Shown here: positions 1 through 10,839 of the stretch, one piece after another
Layout of the letters: every line of letters starts with the position of its first letter
Numbering within the stretch: position 1 is the first letter of the stretch
Origin: Plumapathes pennacea
Lineage: Eukaryota; Cnidaria; Anthozoa; Antipatharia; Myriopathidae
Direction of reading: 5' to 3'
DNA: 64,000 nt
Assembly: GCA_964036295.1 (NCBI GenBank)
Contig: OZ038466.1
Span: 9,760,001-9,824,000, forward strand
The notes under the pieces: model-generated
Databases searched by the model: none
Seen by the model: only the letters and a program-made list of their open reading frames with translations
What the model was told of the DNA's origin: nothing
Program-made: the position numbers and the translations under genes

Positions 1-229
1 CTTTTCCACTGTGTGTGGATGTCAGACAAATCACTGGTTATGTTAGAGGTTCTTGTGATCACCCCAAAGCTGAATCAGGCTGTTTACCTTGAAGTGTGGC
101 ATTTAGTGTATAGGTGATCAAGCTGGGTCCATGCTGTTTATATATAAACTGACTGTTCATTTGTGAGCATCTTGTAGATACTGTAGATCAGCCATTGCTT
201 TACCAGTATGTAGTGATCAGTGGGGTGTA

Positions 230-425
230 TCACTTTTAGAATTTTAGCCTAAAATAGGGTATCGATTTTGAACCTTTGGTCTGGAATAGGGTCAGAGATT
301 TTGAAATTTGGTCTGAAAGGGGGTCGAAAATGGCAAATTTTGGTCTGAAAAACAGTCAAAAATTGCAAATTTTGGTCTGAAATAGGGTAAGGGTTTAAGT
401 CCTGGGTGGCACATCCCATCCAAAA
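230..425. repeat. degenerate tandem motif with 'aaattttggtctgaaa' units
   Basis: About four imperfect units of ~40 bp, each combining a GGGT(C/A) run with AATTTTGGTCTGAAA. A related set ('tctgaaacagggct') occurs at 10590-10830, so this is a dispersed repeat family in the region. It lies in the intron upstream of the first RRP1 exon in view. Confidence 0.55.
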
Positions 426-487
426 TTGTAAGGAGTACCCCCTGGGTGTGAAACTCTTTAATACAATTCTATTTTCTTTGGTTACAG

Positions 488-545
488 GAAGAGCTTACAG
501 AGACACTATCCAAACTAATCCACAGTTTTAGAAATGTGGATAATG
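488..545 (+). CDS. RRP1: RRP1 exon a
   Basis: Begins after TTACAG at 487 and ends at a GTAAGG donor. Encodes EELTETLSKLIHSF, the RRP1 N-terminal helix. It starts in phase 0 and leaves one base of the next codon. Confidence 0.85.
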
Positions 546-3500
546 GTAAGGATTATGCACAATATTACAGTATGCTCCATCCATTATGTGAAGAAAAATA
601 CATACATACATACAGTAAACATAAACCTGAATCTGTGTGCAACATTTTGTCACTGCATTTTGTTGTGGTGTCAAGTTGCATGTGTAATAGTGGCCTAAGT
701 TTTAGCTCAGGTAAATTCAGTCAGGTGTTTCTGGCAAGTTGTTTATGTTGTGTTTTGTTAGTTACCAGTGTTCTCTCTCCAGTTCTGAGAAGTAGTTTTC
801 CATGTGCTTGCTCTTCGGCATGCAATAAAGTGATTTATCGAGGATTCATTGTGTCCGGGTTGGTACTACTACTATACATGAATGTTATACATGTCACATG
901 AGGTGATCTGTTATAGGGACACTGTCATTGTGGCATGTTACCACTGTAGTAGCAATTCCTAAAAATTGCTGCACAACAGGGATATTTTACAGAAGTCTGA
1001 TTATGTTTCAGCCATTTTGTTTATCAAGATTTTCTTCAAGACAATGCACAGAGAGTGGCACGGAATTGACCGGCTGAGACTGGACAAGTTTTACTTGGTA
1101 AGCAATGTTATTTACCAGAAAAAAGATACTGTATCCTGCATCCAAAACTTTTGTTAACTTGTGCTTAATTTGTTTTCTATCAAAGCTTATTCGTGCATTT
1201 GTGAATCAGTCATTTCAACTGCTCAAGAAACACAAATGGGATGGAAGGTAATTTACTCTAATACTCACTAGGAAAATTTAATGTGTGAATGATATAAAAT
1301 GTGTGAATGATATATTAAAAAAAAAAACAGTTACTGTTTGACAGAAATATACGACAATCACCCCAGCTCTCTCAAACATACACTGAAGGCATGAAATAAA
1401 ATGAGTCTGTTTATTTTGAAATGTTCTGACTATTATTTGGTTATAGGGTTTCAGGTCTACAAAATTACTTACGTGAAGTTATTTTCCTACATTTACTTTT
1501 TCAGAGGTTTATTAAAATTTTATGGTACTGTACTGTTTATTTAAGAAAAGGCTGACAAGTGAAGGAAGGGGCATGATAGCTTGATGTGCTTTTGAGAGCC
1601 GTATTTAATGTACTTTTTTTTAACTCCATAAGGTTGACTGAAAAACTGAGTGAAGTGTACAGAGAAGGTCCTTTGAAACCCAACAGTGAAGCTGTGAGTA
1701 GCAGAGATCCATCTTTCAGTGTCATAAGGTTCTAGGCTTGCTATTCAGACAACAATGGCTTGGATTGTACTTGATTGCCAATTCCCAGTTAAACTCTGGG
1801 TGTATTAATGCTGATCAGAATATGACTTAGACTGTGTCTGTTTTGGAATAAGAATAGCTAAACTGACCCAAGGTGTTACTTATTTCAGGGGAAATTTAGT
1901 TCGAAATTGTTTTGAAAACCTTCGTGCTGGCATTTCCAACAGCTCCCAGTGCACCTGTACCCAAGTCAGCTTCAAACCAAAGGATTTTGCTGATCAACAC
2001 TGCTATTCCTATTCCGGAATAGACCCAATTGAATGGGCCCTCAGGGTGCATTCTTTTGGGGCTATTCCATCTATTCCTATTCTGGCATAGAAATAACAGA
2101 ATACCAGTTCCCAAAAGAACAGACTTTGCACTATTCCAAAAACAGCCAAATAGCTGATGTGACAAAGCAAAAATATACCAAAAGAAGATGATTGTCAGCT
2201 ATTCTGTCCATTCTGAATAAACCGCCATTCTGCCAATTTTGCTATCTGGAGCAGAATGAACAGAATACTATTCCATTCATTCCGGATTCAGATATGTGCC
2301 GAAAGAACATGATTACTGTCTATTCCTGAGTAGGAATAAATGGAATACAGTCAACTCTCTCTGAGGTGGACACCCTCGGGACTAGATTTAGTGTCCGCCT
2401 TAGAGAGGTGTCCGCCTTAGAGAGAGTTTAGTTACAGAGAAACAAGTGAAAATTGGGAAGGACCAAACTCTGTACGCTGTCCGCCGTAGAGAGGTGTCCA
2501 CTTAGAGAGAATTGACTGTAGTCCCAAAGGAATGTTCCCTAATATACATTGTCATAGTAGACTGGTGTTACACTGAACCAGCATTGACATTGTTGAATAT
2601 TGTTCTTAATTTTTCTTTGCCTTGTCTATCCTTTACAGCACATCTCCATGTTTAATACAACAATACTATTTTGATGCCATTTTTACCATAATCTGTATTA
2701 CAGTGCTGATTTATTGTATCTCCTATTCAGGCTCCAGTTGGTATCACGCTTCACTTGGCAGAAAATTATTTTCTGGAATTACAGAGTGCTGGAGGAGCTG
2801 AGGTAAGGGAAACTCACTACACCATGAAATACTGTAATTTATTATATAGACATGAGTGTTTTACTGGAAAATATACCGTGCGTAAAATCCATACAAAACT
2901 ACATCCGGGACCCAAGTGGTGTATTTTCCATATCCTCACTAGTGAGGATATCGTTTGCGTCATTTCCTGCTTTTGCATGGTTGTTTGTGCAATTTCTCGT
3001 AAAACACTCGTGTCTAATATAATAAAAAGAAAATTACACGGCGGCTTGAAGATATGGATTTTATTTTCTCGTGGTAAAACAATATTTTACTCACTCGCGA
3101 AGTGCTCGTTTGTAAAATATTGTTTTTACCACTCGAAAATAAAATTCATATCTTCGCGCCACCGTGTAATATACTCTATATGTATTGTACCAAAATATAT
3201 AATATATAATGAATCACACTACCCCTGATCCATGACATACTGTATTGTACCAGTAACACTACAGCAAAGTTATTCCATGAAATACTGTACGTATTGTACC
3301 AATAAATACTGTGCGTATTGTACCAATGTGTATGCCACAGCACTCTACACTCGAACTTCGAGCCATGACCCATGATTTTGTTTGCATTTTTCAAATCAGT
3401 TTACCATACCCAGTTTATGTTTAAAATTATAAAGATGTCGTTACATTTGTTTGAAATTTAATCCAACATCCTTAATATACACTGTACATGTGTGTCAGCA

Positions 3501-6500
3501 ATCTACCCAGGATTTAAGAACTGGGGGCCTTTGCACCCCTCCCTCAAGATTGATTACCTCAATATTGTTTATACGTGTGGGTTGTATGTACTTGGATTTT
3601 CTGTGTCCAAAATCACAAACTGCATCTTAACATGCAAAGTACATGTTGCTGCACTATGAAGCAGATTGGTCTGGTGTTAATATTTATCATGCAGTAGATG
3701 CATGTATGTTTATTGTTTACCTTGATCTCTATCCAGATTGAATCTGTGACTGTGTTGGTGCTGCTGGATCCTCTCCTGTTGCTGTTGGCTCATACAAAGA
3801 AGTATGTAGTACACTACAGATCTCAGTGTAAACCCTAAAAAATAAAGGAAAATGCAACACACTCCAAAAGAAAACATCAATGTGTGTAGTTGTACTGTAG
3901 CAATATTTTCCTTATGAGTAATCACTAATCATACTAATATATTGGGCAAGAGGACATTTGGGCAAGAGGACATTCTGTGAATGTCATATTTCTAATAGGA
4001 TACAGTGCTACTGAGGACCAGTGATTTTCAGACTGTTTGTATGATTAATGTTTAGGCTATGTAATTGACAGATTGCTTTCCTGCTTGATCAATGGCACGA
4101 TTGACTGACTGATTGACTGATTGACTGTCTGACTGATTGGCTGATTGACTGATTGATTGACTGATTGGCTGATTGAGTGGTTGACTGATTGACTGATTGA
4201 CTGATTGCTTGACTGATTTTTTGACTGATTGCTTGACTGATTGACTGATTGGCTGATTGGCTGACTGACTGATTGACTGATTGACTGATTGGCTGATTGA
4301 TTGACTGATTGACTGATTGACTGATTGCTTGACTGATTGACTGATTGGCTGATTGATTGACTGATTGATTGACTGATCGATTGACTGATTGACTGATTGA
4401 CTGATTGACTGACTGATTGATTGACTGATTGCTTGATTGATGGACTGATTGACTGATTGACTGTCTGACTGATTGGCTGATTGACTGATTGAGTGGTTGA
4501 CTGATTGATAGATTGGCTGATTGATTGACTGATTGATTGACTGATTGCTTGATTGATTGACTGACTGACTGATTGACTGATTGCTTGACTGATTGACTGA
4601 TTGACTGATTGACTGACTGACTGATTGACTGATTGCTTGACTGATTGACTGATTGACTGACTCAGACTGATTGACTGATTGACTGATTGATTGACTGATT
4701 GACTGACTGATTGACTGACTGATTAATTGACTGATTGACTGATTGCTTGATTAATTGACTGATTGACTGATTGCTTGACTGATTGACTGATTGACTGACT
4801 GATTGATTGATTGATTGCTTGACTGATTGACTGACTGACTGATTGATTGATTGATTGACTGATTGACTGATTGATTGGTTGACTGATTGATTAGCAATCT
4901 CATTTTGATTTCCTGTATGTTGCTTGTTGTACAGTAAAAGTGTGGCAAGAGCTGTAAAAGATGGTGTGCTTGAGCCACTTGTTCTGAATAAGAATAGATC
5001 AGGAAATGAAGAGGAGGAGAAGGAACAGCATTGTCAGGTGAGCGTTAGTGAGTGACAACAGTGGATCAGGTAAACATGGCAAGTGTAATGTCCTGGAAAA
5101 CCACAGGTGTTTGTCTAAACTAGGGGTTTCATATCAGCCCTTTAACAATGTTATTCTGCCATGGCCTCGAGCAAAGTCTCGCCTTTAATTATTCAGTATG
5201 TAGTTTGCTGCATACTGTATATATGAATGTCAGTATGGAGAAAATGTCTTGTGATCTCCCATTGGGGTTCAAGCTGATCAGTAGAAGTTTGATGAGACTT
5301 GAGCTTGAATTTTGATTAGACACAATTCACTTCAAAATATCAGATCAATCGGCAATATGATTGCTGTTGCCATTTGTACTATGTGTTGCTCCTATTCTGC
5401 TTTGCTGGCTTTGTCATAAAACTGAAGACAGCCGGAGTGGGTTTTGCAGTTATACAATTATGCTTCCCTTTTCCTCTAAACCCTGACCCATTTTTGTCGA
5501 TTTTTCATGGCTGGCTTGTTGTTCCAGGTTGATTACAGTACATTGGCTGATAGGCTGTTCACATTGGCCAGTAACAGGGAGATCTTGGGCCGTAACAGAA
5601 ACCAACTGTACAACTACATCAAGAAGTAAGTTAATGTTTTGACCAAATGAATCACAAGATCTGCAACACTTTCATATATTAAAAGCCACACAAACCTAAA
5701 CAGCAACGAAGAAAACTTTATTGACATGATGATGTACATACACATACACATAACAAGCATAAACTGACCAATCACTGCAACTCATGCGTCTGGATGGCGA
5801 CACAACATGACCAAACCGACCAATCAAAACAAAAACCCTCCTCTTGACACTGAAAATAACTGCTGCTCTGGAAACTGAAATGTCAGTCATCAACAAAAGA
5901 ATTTCTATCGCACTAAACAAACAAACAAACAAACAAACAAACAAACAAACAACAACAAGGTCAGCAACGATAACAACAGCTATACATTCCAAGGCAAATG
6001 GTTTGAACCCAGGAGTGTGAACAGTAGGTTGGTTGTGATCGTCCGGGTTAGAGTAGTGTCCAAAAAGTCACCAACAATAGTCTTTCTGGAGACTACTCTA
6101 TCCCAGACGATCACAACCAACCTACTATACATTCCAACTTGCGCTAAACCTGACTCTAAATCTGTTTTACTGTGACAGCCACCTAGGATTCATTTTTTCA
6201 GTTTCAGTTTTAAAGTTCTCTTTCTTTTGTCATTCTGCAGGTTCAGGGATATCACGAAAGGTGCGATAAGTGGAGAAAAGAGGAAGCTGACGCCTACAGA
6301 GTCTGTTGATGAAGAGAGTGATGTCACAGAAGCTCCGAATGAGGATGCCAGTGATCAAGAGGAATTATCTGCACCAACTAAGAAGAAAAGAAAGAAACGA
6401 AAGAGCAAAAGTACGGGACACCAAGAGACCAGTGAAGAGTCAAATGAACGGGAGAATGACACAAGGATTGAAGACGAAGGATTGAAAGTGGAAGGGAATA

Positions 6501-7659
6501 AAGGAAAAAGAAAGAGCAAAAGTACGGGAGAAGACCAAGAAACCATTGAAGAGTCAAATGAACGAGAGAATGACGCAAGGATTGAAGACGAAGGATTGAA
6601 AGTGGAAGGGAAGAAAGGAAAAAGAAAGAGCAAAAGTACGGGGCAAGACCAAGTGACCAGTGAAGAGTCAAATGAATGGGACAATGACGCAAGGATTGTA
6701 GGCGAAGGATTGAAAGTGGAAGGGAAGAAAGGAAAAAGAAAGAGCAAAAGTACGGGAGAAGACCAAGAAACCATTGAAGAGTCAAATGAACGAGAGAATG
6801 ACGCAAGGATTGAAGACGAAGGATTGAAAGTGGAAGGGAAGAAAGGAAAAAGAAAGAGCAAAAGTACGGGACAAGACCAAGTGACCAGTGAAGAGTCAAA
6901 TGAATGGGACAATGACGCAAGGATTGTAGGCGAAGGATTGAAGGTTGAAAGAAAAGGGAAGAAAGGGAAAAGAAAGAGCAAAAGTACGGGAGAAGACCAA
7001 GAAACCAGTGAAGAGACAAATGAACGGGAGAATGACGCGAGGATTGAAGACGAAGGATTGAAAGTGGAAGGGAAGAAAGGAAAAAGAAGAAAACAACAAG
7101 GGGATGGTGAACTAGAGGAACGTAGTAATTTATTGACATCTACTGACTTGGAGACGAGCGAGAAACCAGAATCTCAACCTAAGAGAAAGAAGAAAAAGAA
7201 GAAGGCAGTAGATTCTGTGTCAGAGAAGACACTCGATAGCCAGTCCACTGCTGCTGAGGTAAACGGCAACACCGAGGAAGAAGTGCAAGAAAGTGCACCA
7301 GAACAATCAAAAGAACCTAAAGATTCAAGTAGAATTGACGTTGTTGACACTTTAAGTGCGTCTGTTAGTAAAACCAAGGAACATTTAGTAGAAAATGGAG
7401 ACTGTATGAAGCTGCCAAGGGAGAACAACAAAGCAAGAAAGGTGTTAAAAAAGGCAGCACAGAGCAATGCAGAACCATTTGCCAAGTTTCTCAAAGTGAA
7501 TACAACTCCGGCAGCGTTTGTTCGGAAGGCGGTGGCCAAAGTGGAGGCGCGGACAGAACCAAGGAAGAAGGCAAATGAGAAGGTGAGGAGGGCAAGCACT
7601 CTAGATACAATGGTGAAGAATGTGGAATAGTATATTGTGTTTAGTAGTTGTGCTCTTGC

Positions 7660-7707
<48 letters not shown>

Positions 7708-9437
7708 GGCCATTTCTTTTTGTGTGTACGTGTGCATGCGTGTGTGAGAGATGGTGAAAAGGGGGGGGGGGGGGGGGGGTTGGCCCCTAAGAGGTACTAA
7801 AATGGGCGCGGCTTGAACTTATTTTGACCTCTAAAAGGTACTGTACTAATAAAAGTATACTAATACAATAAAAGTTTATTTGACTGAGACCAGACCTACC
7901 AGACCTCTAAACGGTACCACGTCACATAGAAATGTCAGCGTTTGATGTTGAACACCCTAAGCGGTACCAAAACCCGTGATTTTGACCCCTAAGAAGTACG
8001 ACGAGTATCCCCATCCTTTGTTATATGAGAGTAAGACAGAGTAAGAGAAGGGGGGGGGGGGGGGGGGGGGGGGAAGAGGGAAGTAAGGAGGGGAGGGGAT
8101 AGAGTGAAGGAGTGATTTTCATTCTTCTCTATGAGGAGTTTAACTTCATTTTTGTTCATTTAGGCGACACCAACACACCCGACTCCGAAGTCAGCCCCAA
8201 CAGCTGCAGCCAGGAAGCGTGTGAGAATCGAGCTGAAAAAGAACACGGCACACTCACATCAAGGTAAAGACTGTGTTTTACTGCAGGACGTTTGAACTTG
8301 CTTTTCTCCGTTATTGAAATGCGAGGTTTTCAGAAGTGGGCGTTGCATTATCTACAAACGGCAATCAGTGGGAAGTAAGCAGTTGGCAACACTTTCCCAA
8401 GCTCAAAATGCAGATTCTCCCAACCTTTTAAGCAGGAAATATGTGAATGATGAAGCGAGAATTGATGAATAATCGGCTTTCATCTAAGCAAGCAGCCCAG
8501 GTTACCGCTTATGTTTTTAGCTACGCTAATGTAGCAAGTACAGTATAGACAAACGCGTCTGTCCACTGAAGTCTACGCCGAATTTTCAGTCTTTTTCTCC
8601 CTCAGAATTGTGTCCTGCTGTTCGGTCGGCCACGGCACAGCTCCCGTGTTTTTAACACGACGACCCTTAGTCTATTCATCAATGTTGAGCAGATATATAA
8701 ACTCGTGTTTTTACCACAACACACTAGTTTCTCGCTCTCTGATTGGTCGATTAACCGTGGTAAATAAGAGTCCAGACAACGATATGACGCCAGCGTGTCA
8801 CGCTTTGCAACGAAATGCAACGAAACTTTCTTGTATGTTTCTAAATGTTGTAGTAAAAACAAATTTCCACTGGTTTGCCGTGGTATGGACTCGGCGAAGC
8901 GCCTCGTGAGTCCACAACATTTCGACCATGTGATGACGTAAATCGTGGTAAATAAGAGTCCACACCACGGCAAACCAGTGGAAATTTATTAATTACGTGT
9001 ATTTGTCACATCAGCATAAGTAATAACCTGGGCTGCCCGACTAGGGCTGATTGCAGCAAACAAAAACAAAAACAAAACAAACAAGACAGAAAAACAAAAC
9101 AAAACAAAAGCAAACAAACAAACAAACAAACAAAAAAAACAGCCAACCACTCGGACATTTTATTAAACTTGTTTGGTGCCTCCCTTTTTACTTACGTTTA
9201 TGTACCTGGGGCTTGTATGGTATTCTGATGTTTGATTGTGACTTTTTGGGATTTCCTTCCTCAGACTATCAGAACAGCGTGAAGGACAGTCCGGACATTC
9301 CATATAGTGCAGACAGGACACCCACTCATGGTCTCCTCAGGACACCCCTGACCAATCACGTGACCACAAAGGGCCAGCTGGAAAAAGGCAGAAAGAACTC
9401 GGCTAAGAAAAGAGCCAAAGCAGCCGATTTTTTCTAA
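488..9437 (+). CDS. RRP1: RRP1/Nop52-family nucleolar rRNA-processing protein (3' eleven exons, 5' end outside window)
   Basis: Known of the family: RRP1 proteins (yeast Rrp1, human RRP1/Nop52 and RRP1B) are nucleolar factors for pre-rRNA processing and large-subunit assembly. Seen: eleven exons (488-545, 1012-1097, 1186-1247, 1633-1693, 2731-2802, 3737-3801, 4935-5037, 5528-5625, 6241-7582, 8164-8263, 9265-9437) join in phase to 739 codons plus stop. The first ~200 residues match the conserved helical core: REW.GIDRLRLDKFY, then a KKHKWDGR turn, PVGITLHLAENYF and RNRNQLYNYIKKFRDITKG. A long Lys/Glu-rich low-complexity middle follows, with a 38-residue repeat. The C-terminus has the THGLLRTP block and ends in ADFF, as in vertebrate RRP1B. 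The first window exon follows a 3' splice site, so the start codon lies upstream. No canonical AATAAA was found just after the stop. Symbol by family similarity; RRP1 versus RRP1B paralogy cannot be set from here. Confidence 0.93.
1012..1097 (+). CDS. RRP1: RRP1 exon b (GIDRLRLDKFY motif)
   Basis: Acceptor TTTCAG and donor GTAAGC flank an open segment that encodes the most recognisable RRP1 signature, MHREWHGIDRLRLDKFYL. Confidence 0.93.
1186..1247 (+). CDS. RRP1: RRP1 exon c
   Basis: Acceptor ATCAAAG and donor GTAATT. Encodes LIRAFVNQSFQLLKKHKWDG, which matches the helical core after the LRLDKFY motif. Leaves two bases of an Arg codon. Confidence 0.88.
1633..1693 (+). CDS. RRP1: RRP1 exon d
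   Basis: Acceptor is CCATAAG; donor is GTGAGT at 1694. Encodes LTEKLSEVYREGPLKPNSEA in the phase needed to join both neighbours. Confidence 0.82.
1975..2340. mobile_element. fragments of a 'ctattcctattccgg' repeat family
   Basis: Several short segments with CTATTCCTATTCCGGAATA and its variants in both orientations. The same termini bound the insertion in the satellite at 34936-35262 and lie at 42379-42420. Probably degraded MITE copies in an RRP1 intron; boundaries are unclear. Confidence 0.5.
2348..2518. mobile_element. 171-bp MITE with CAGTCAAYTCTCTCT ends, flanked by TA
   Basis: The left end CAGTCAACTCTCTCT is mirrored by AGAGAGAATTGACTG on the right, and TA dinucleotides sit at 2346-2347 and 2519-2520. 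Internal copies of a 'gtccgccttagagag' motif repeat. TA duplication and CAGT termini fit a non-autonomous Tc1/mariner-like element. It lies in the intron between RRP1 exons d and e. Confidence 0.75.
2731..2802 (+). CDS. RRP1: RRP1 exon e
   Basis: Acceptor CTATTCAG and donor GTAAGG. Encodes APVGITLHLAENYFLELQ, the block that in human RRP1 reads PxGxKxHxxDIxLEEL. Exactly 24 codons, phase 0-0. Confidence 0.92.
3033..3170. mobile_element. foldback element (138 bp)
   Basis: ATTACACGG at the left is mirrored by CCGTGTAAT at the right, and both arms (~60 bp each) are near-complementary around a short centre at ~3105. No coding sequence. Intronic in RRP1. Confidence 0.75.
3236..3330. repeat. short tandem repeat 'tactgt.cgtattgtacca'
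   Basis: Three to four imperfect ~22-45 bp units ending ATTGTACCA, in the RRP1 intron between exons e and f. Confidence 0.5.
3737..3801 (+). CDS. RRP1: RRP1 exon f
   Basis: Acceptor TATCCAG and donor GTATGT. Encodes the hydrophobic VTVLVLLDPLLLLLAHTKK segment that precedes the next core helix. Leaves two bases. Confidence 0.87.
4085..4893. repeat. ~800-bp tetranucleotide array of TGAC/TGAT (and CTGA) units
   Basis: Almost pure alternation of GATT and GACT tetramers with TGGC and TGCT variants and longer internal periodicities. It fills most of an RRP1 intron and stops ~40 bp before the exon g acceptor. The open Asn-Gln-Ser reading on the - strand is a by-product of a stop-free tetramer array. 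Confidence 0.95.
4935..5037 (+). CDS. RRP1: RRP1 exon g
   Basis: Acceptor TTGTACAG and donor GTGAGC. Encodes NKSVARAVKDGVLEPLV followed by an acidic/basic linker ending HCQ. The acceptor sits only ~45 bp after the end of a large tetranucleotide repeat. Confidence 0.87.
5528..5625 (+). CDS. RRP1: RRP1 exon h
   Basis: Acceptor TTCCAG and donor GTAAGT. Encodes VDYSTLADRLFTLASNRE then RNRNQLYNYIKK, the last conserved helix of the RRP1 core (human: VANRLFEMAS...RKRLYKVIRK). Confidence 0.93.
5916..5953. repeat. (AAAC)n microsatellite
   Basis: About nine consecutive AAAC units in the RRP1 intron before the large exon. Confidence 0.9.
6023..6126. mobile_element. 104-bp foldback MITE
   Basis: AGTAGGTTGGTTGTGATCGT at the left is exactly mirrored on the right (ACGATCACAACCAACCTACT). 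The arms extend ~35 bp with few mismatches around a ~34-bp centre. Intronic, 114 bp before the RRP1 large exon. Confidence 0.8.
6241..7582 (+). CDS. RRP1: RRP1 large repeat-bearing exon
   Basis: Acceptor TTCTGCAG; donor GTGAGG at 7583. The frame stays open to 7630, but splicing at 7582 (phase 0) is preferred because the next two exons restore the conserved RRP1 C-terminus. It begins KFRDITKG, then encodes a hydrophilic Lys/Glu/Ser-rich region with six 38-residue repeats, clusters of basic residues resembling nucleolar localisation signals, and a predicted helix with FAKFLKVNTTPAAFVRKA. Confidence 0.9.
6395..7081 (+). repeat. six-copy 114-bp (38-residue) coding tandem repeat in RRP1
   Basis: Each unit begins KRKSKSTG and ends EGLKVEGKKG. 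Copies 2 and 4 share E-D-Q-E-T-I-E-E and E-R-E-N-D; copies 3 and 5 share Q-D-Q-V-T-S-E-E and E-W-D-N-D. This shows an A-B-A-B duplication of a two-unit block. Copy 6 is preceded by a small RKG insertion. The repeat makes alternating basic and acidic clusters. Confidence 0.95.
7660..7706. repeat. (GTT)n microsatellite
   Basis: About fifteen GTT units just downstream of the in-frame stop that ends the unspliced large exon, within an RRP1 intron. Confidence 0.95.
7759..8073. repeat. two poly-G runs around a degenerate 'ctaagaggtac' repeat
   Basis: G runs of about 20 (7759-7780) and 23 (8050-8073) flank at least four imperfect units built on GACC(C/T)CTAA..GGTAC. Intronic, ~90 bp before RRP1 exon j. 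Confidence 0.7.
8164..8263 (+). CDS. RRP1: RRP1 exon j (R-V-R-I element)
   Basis: Acceptor TTCATTTAG and donor GTAAAG. Encodes a Pro/Thr/Ala stretch then RKRVRIELKKNTAH. This aligns by position with the vertebrate RRP1B segment that carries a PP1-docking KVTF; here the aromatic residue is Ile. Confidence 0.82.
8861..8987. mobile_element. inverted-repeat element with AAATTTCCACTGGTTTGCCG ends
   Basis: A 24-bp left arm (AAATTTCCACTGGTTTGCCG then TGGT) is mirrored at 8962-8987. A further GTGTTTTTACCACAAC / GTGGTAAATAAGAGTCC set lies just upstream (8700-8790), so a larger foldback element probably spans ~8640-8987. In the last RRP1 intron. Confidence 0.7.
9051..9141. repeat. A/C-rich low-complexity (CAAAA)n/(CAAA)n
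   Basis: Runs of CAAAA then CAAA units in the last RRP1 intron, ~125 bp before the terminal exon. Confidence 0.85.
9265..9437 (+). CDS. RRP1: RRP1 terminal coding exon
   Basis: Acceptor TTCCTCAG. Completes an Asp codon and encodes the C-terminus with RTPTHGLLRTPLT and a basic tail ending KAADFF, then TAA. Human RRP1B ends in a very similar LHGVLKTP...AMDFF arrangement, which fixes both the exon and the stop. Confidence 0.9.
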
Positions 9438-10378
9438 CCTCTCACTAGTACTTGACTCGGATATACTGCTGTAGCTGGGAAAGTAAATAATGTTAGATTC
9501 AAAAATTTAAGTTCCCTTGTGATCTCTTTCACTCAAGAGCGATCAACTGTCATCAATTTTTTTTTCCTTCAGTTTCTCGTAAGAGAGATATATATCATAC
9601 AATATGGATAAGTTGGCTTTTTATAGCTTGCTTAGACGAAAGCCGATTAGTCTATCAATTTTCGCTACATCATTCACTCTTTTCTTTTATAAAAGGTTGG
9701 GAGAATCTGCAGTTTGAGCTTAGGAGTGAAAGGGTTATCGAGGTCTACACGACAAACGTGAGTGTAACGGTAACTTTGGACACAATTTTCTTGTAGTTAT
9801 GGAATGAGTTGCGGGGGGGGGGGGCATGCACATCTTAAATTGTGTTATCGTAGCGTGAACAGCGATACAGAAAGGCAGTGATAATGTAATTGCAGACTTT
9901 GATGGCTTCGCATCATGAGTACTTGGACTGAAGTATAAACCTCAGGAGTGTTTCTAGTGCTATACAGAATCTTTTCTGTGAAGAAAGACGAGAGTTTTAT
10001 GTCCAGTCCTGACCTGCATGTGCAACTCTTATATTTTAAAACAGTAAGAATTGACAAGTGTACTTTATAGTTCAAGCGTATTTTACTCGTACCGAGGGTA
10101 ACACTGAACCCCTTCGATTTCACAACCAGACAAATCCAACAGGCTTTAATGACAAAGTTAGTCTTTGTACAATATGTAACATCGCGCGCTCACACGCAAA
10201 CTGTAAGGACCCAAGCAAACGAATGTAACATGTTGGCACAACATCGCCTAACAGTGTTACTCAAAAAATCTACGAAACCGTACAGTGTTGTTGGAGTCCG
10301 CAATTATGAGCCCGATGAAAATAGACGATAGAAAACTGGAAAATGTATCACAATTTTTGGCCAATCCTAAAATTCTTG
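9438..10378. other. RRP1 3' flank, no further gene seen
   Basis: Contains the presumed RRP1 3' untranslated region and a short poly-G run near 9812. No canonical AATAAA was found shortly after the stop; AATAAT near 9488 is the nearest variant. No credible coding exon was seen. Confidence 0.5.
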
Positions 10379-10379
10379 A

Positions 10380-10530
10380 CCCGCGGGAATACATGGGAAC
10401 GCATAGGAATACGTAGGAATACACGTGAATACATAGGAATACAGGGGAATACATAGGAATACAGGGGAATACACGGAAAGACATAGGAATGCACAGAATT
10501 ATACCGAAATACACCGGAATACAGGCCCGG
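10380..10530. repeat. imperfect ~10/20-bp tandem repeat 'ggaatacata'
   Basis: Units of GGAATACATA and GGAATACAGG alternate for about 150 bp. Next to it (10560-10840) are degenerate 'cagggt...' units related to those at 230-425. Confidence 0.75.
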
Positions 10531-10839
10531 GACTCCCATATATTTCCTATATTAGGACGTTCCGCCCGATAGGATATCGTTTTCAGGGTCCTCTGTCTTA
10601 AACAGGGTATCAAATTTTACATTTTCGTGTCTGAAACAGGGCTATATCCCGAAGATCTCCCCCCCTCCCCTCGACCACATTTTTGCACTTGCCATAAATG
10701 TTCGCGTGATTCTTCGTATGCACGGGTGGAAACGCGTGCAACGGAGGTTAACTAGTGAATAGGGTAATTTTTGGTCAAGCCTTGAACAGGGTCACAAATT
10801 GGAGCATTTTTTCTTAATTTTTTAGGGCCAGGGTTTTAT

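Noticed and set aside
4751..4978. Asn-Gln-Ser repeat protein on the - strand
   Set aside because: Product of a tetranucleotide array (period 12 in codons); low complexity, intronic.
6355..7139. Long - strand open readings opposite the RRP1 large exon
   Set aside because: They mirror the 114-bp coding repeat (period divisible by three) and lack start context, splice logic or any domain.
7174..7737. - strand reading starting with a Thr run
   Set aside because: The Thr run is the (GTT)n microsatellite read backwards, and the rest is antisense to RRP1.
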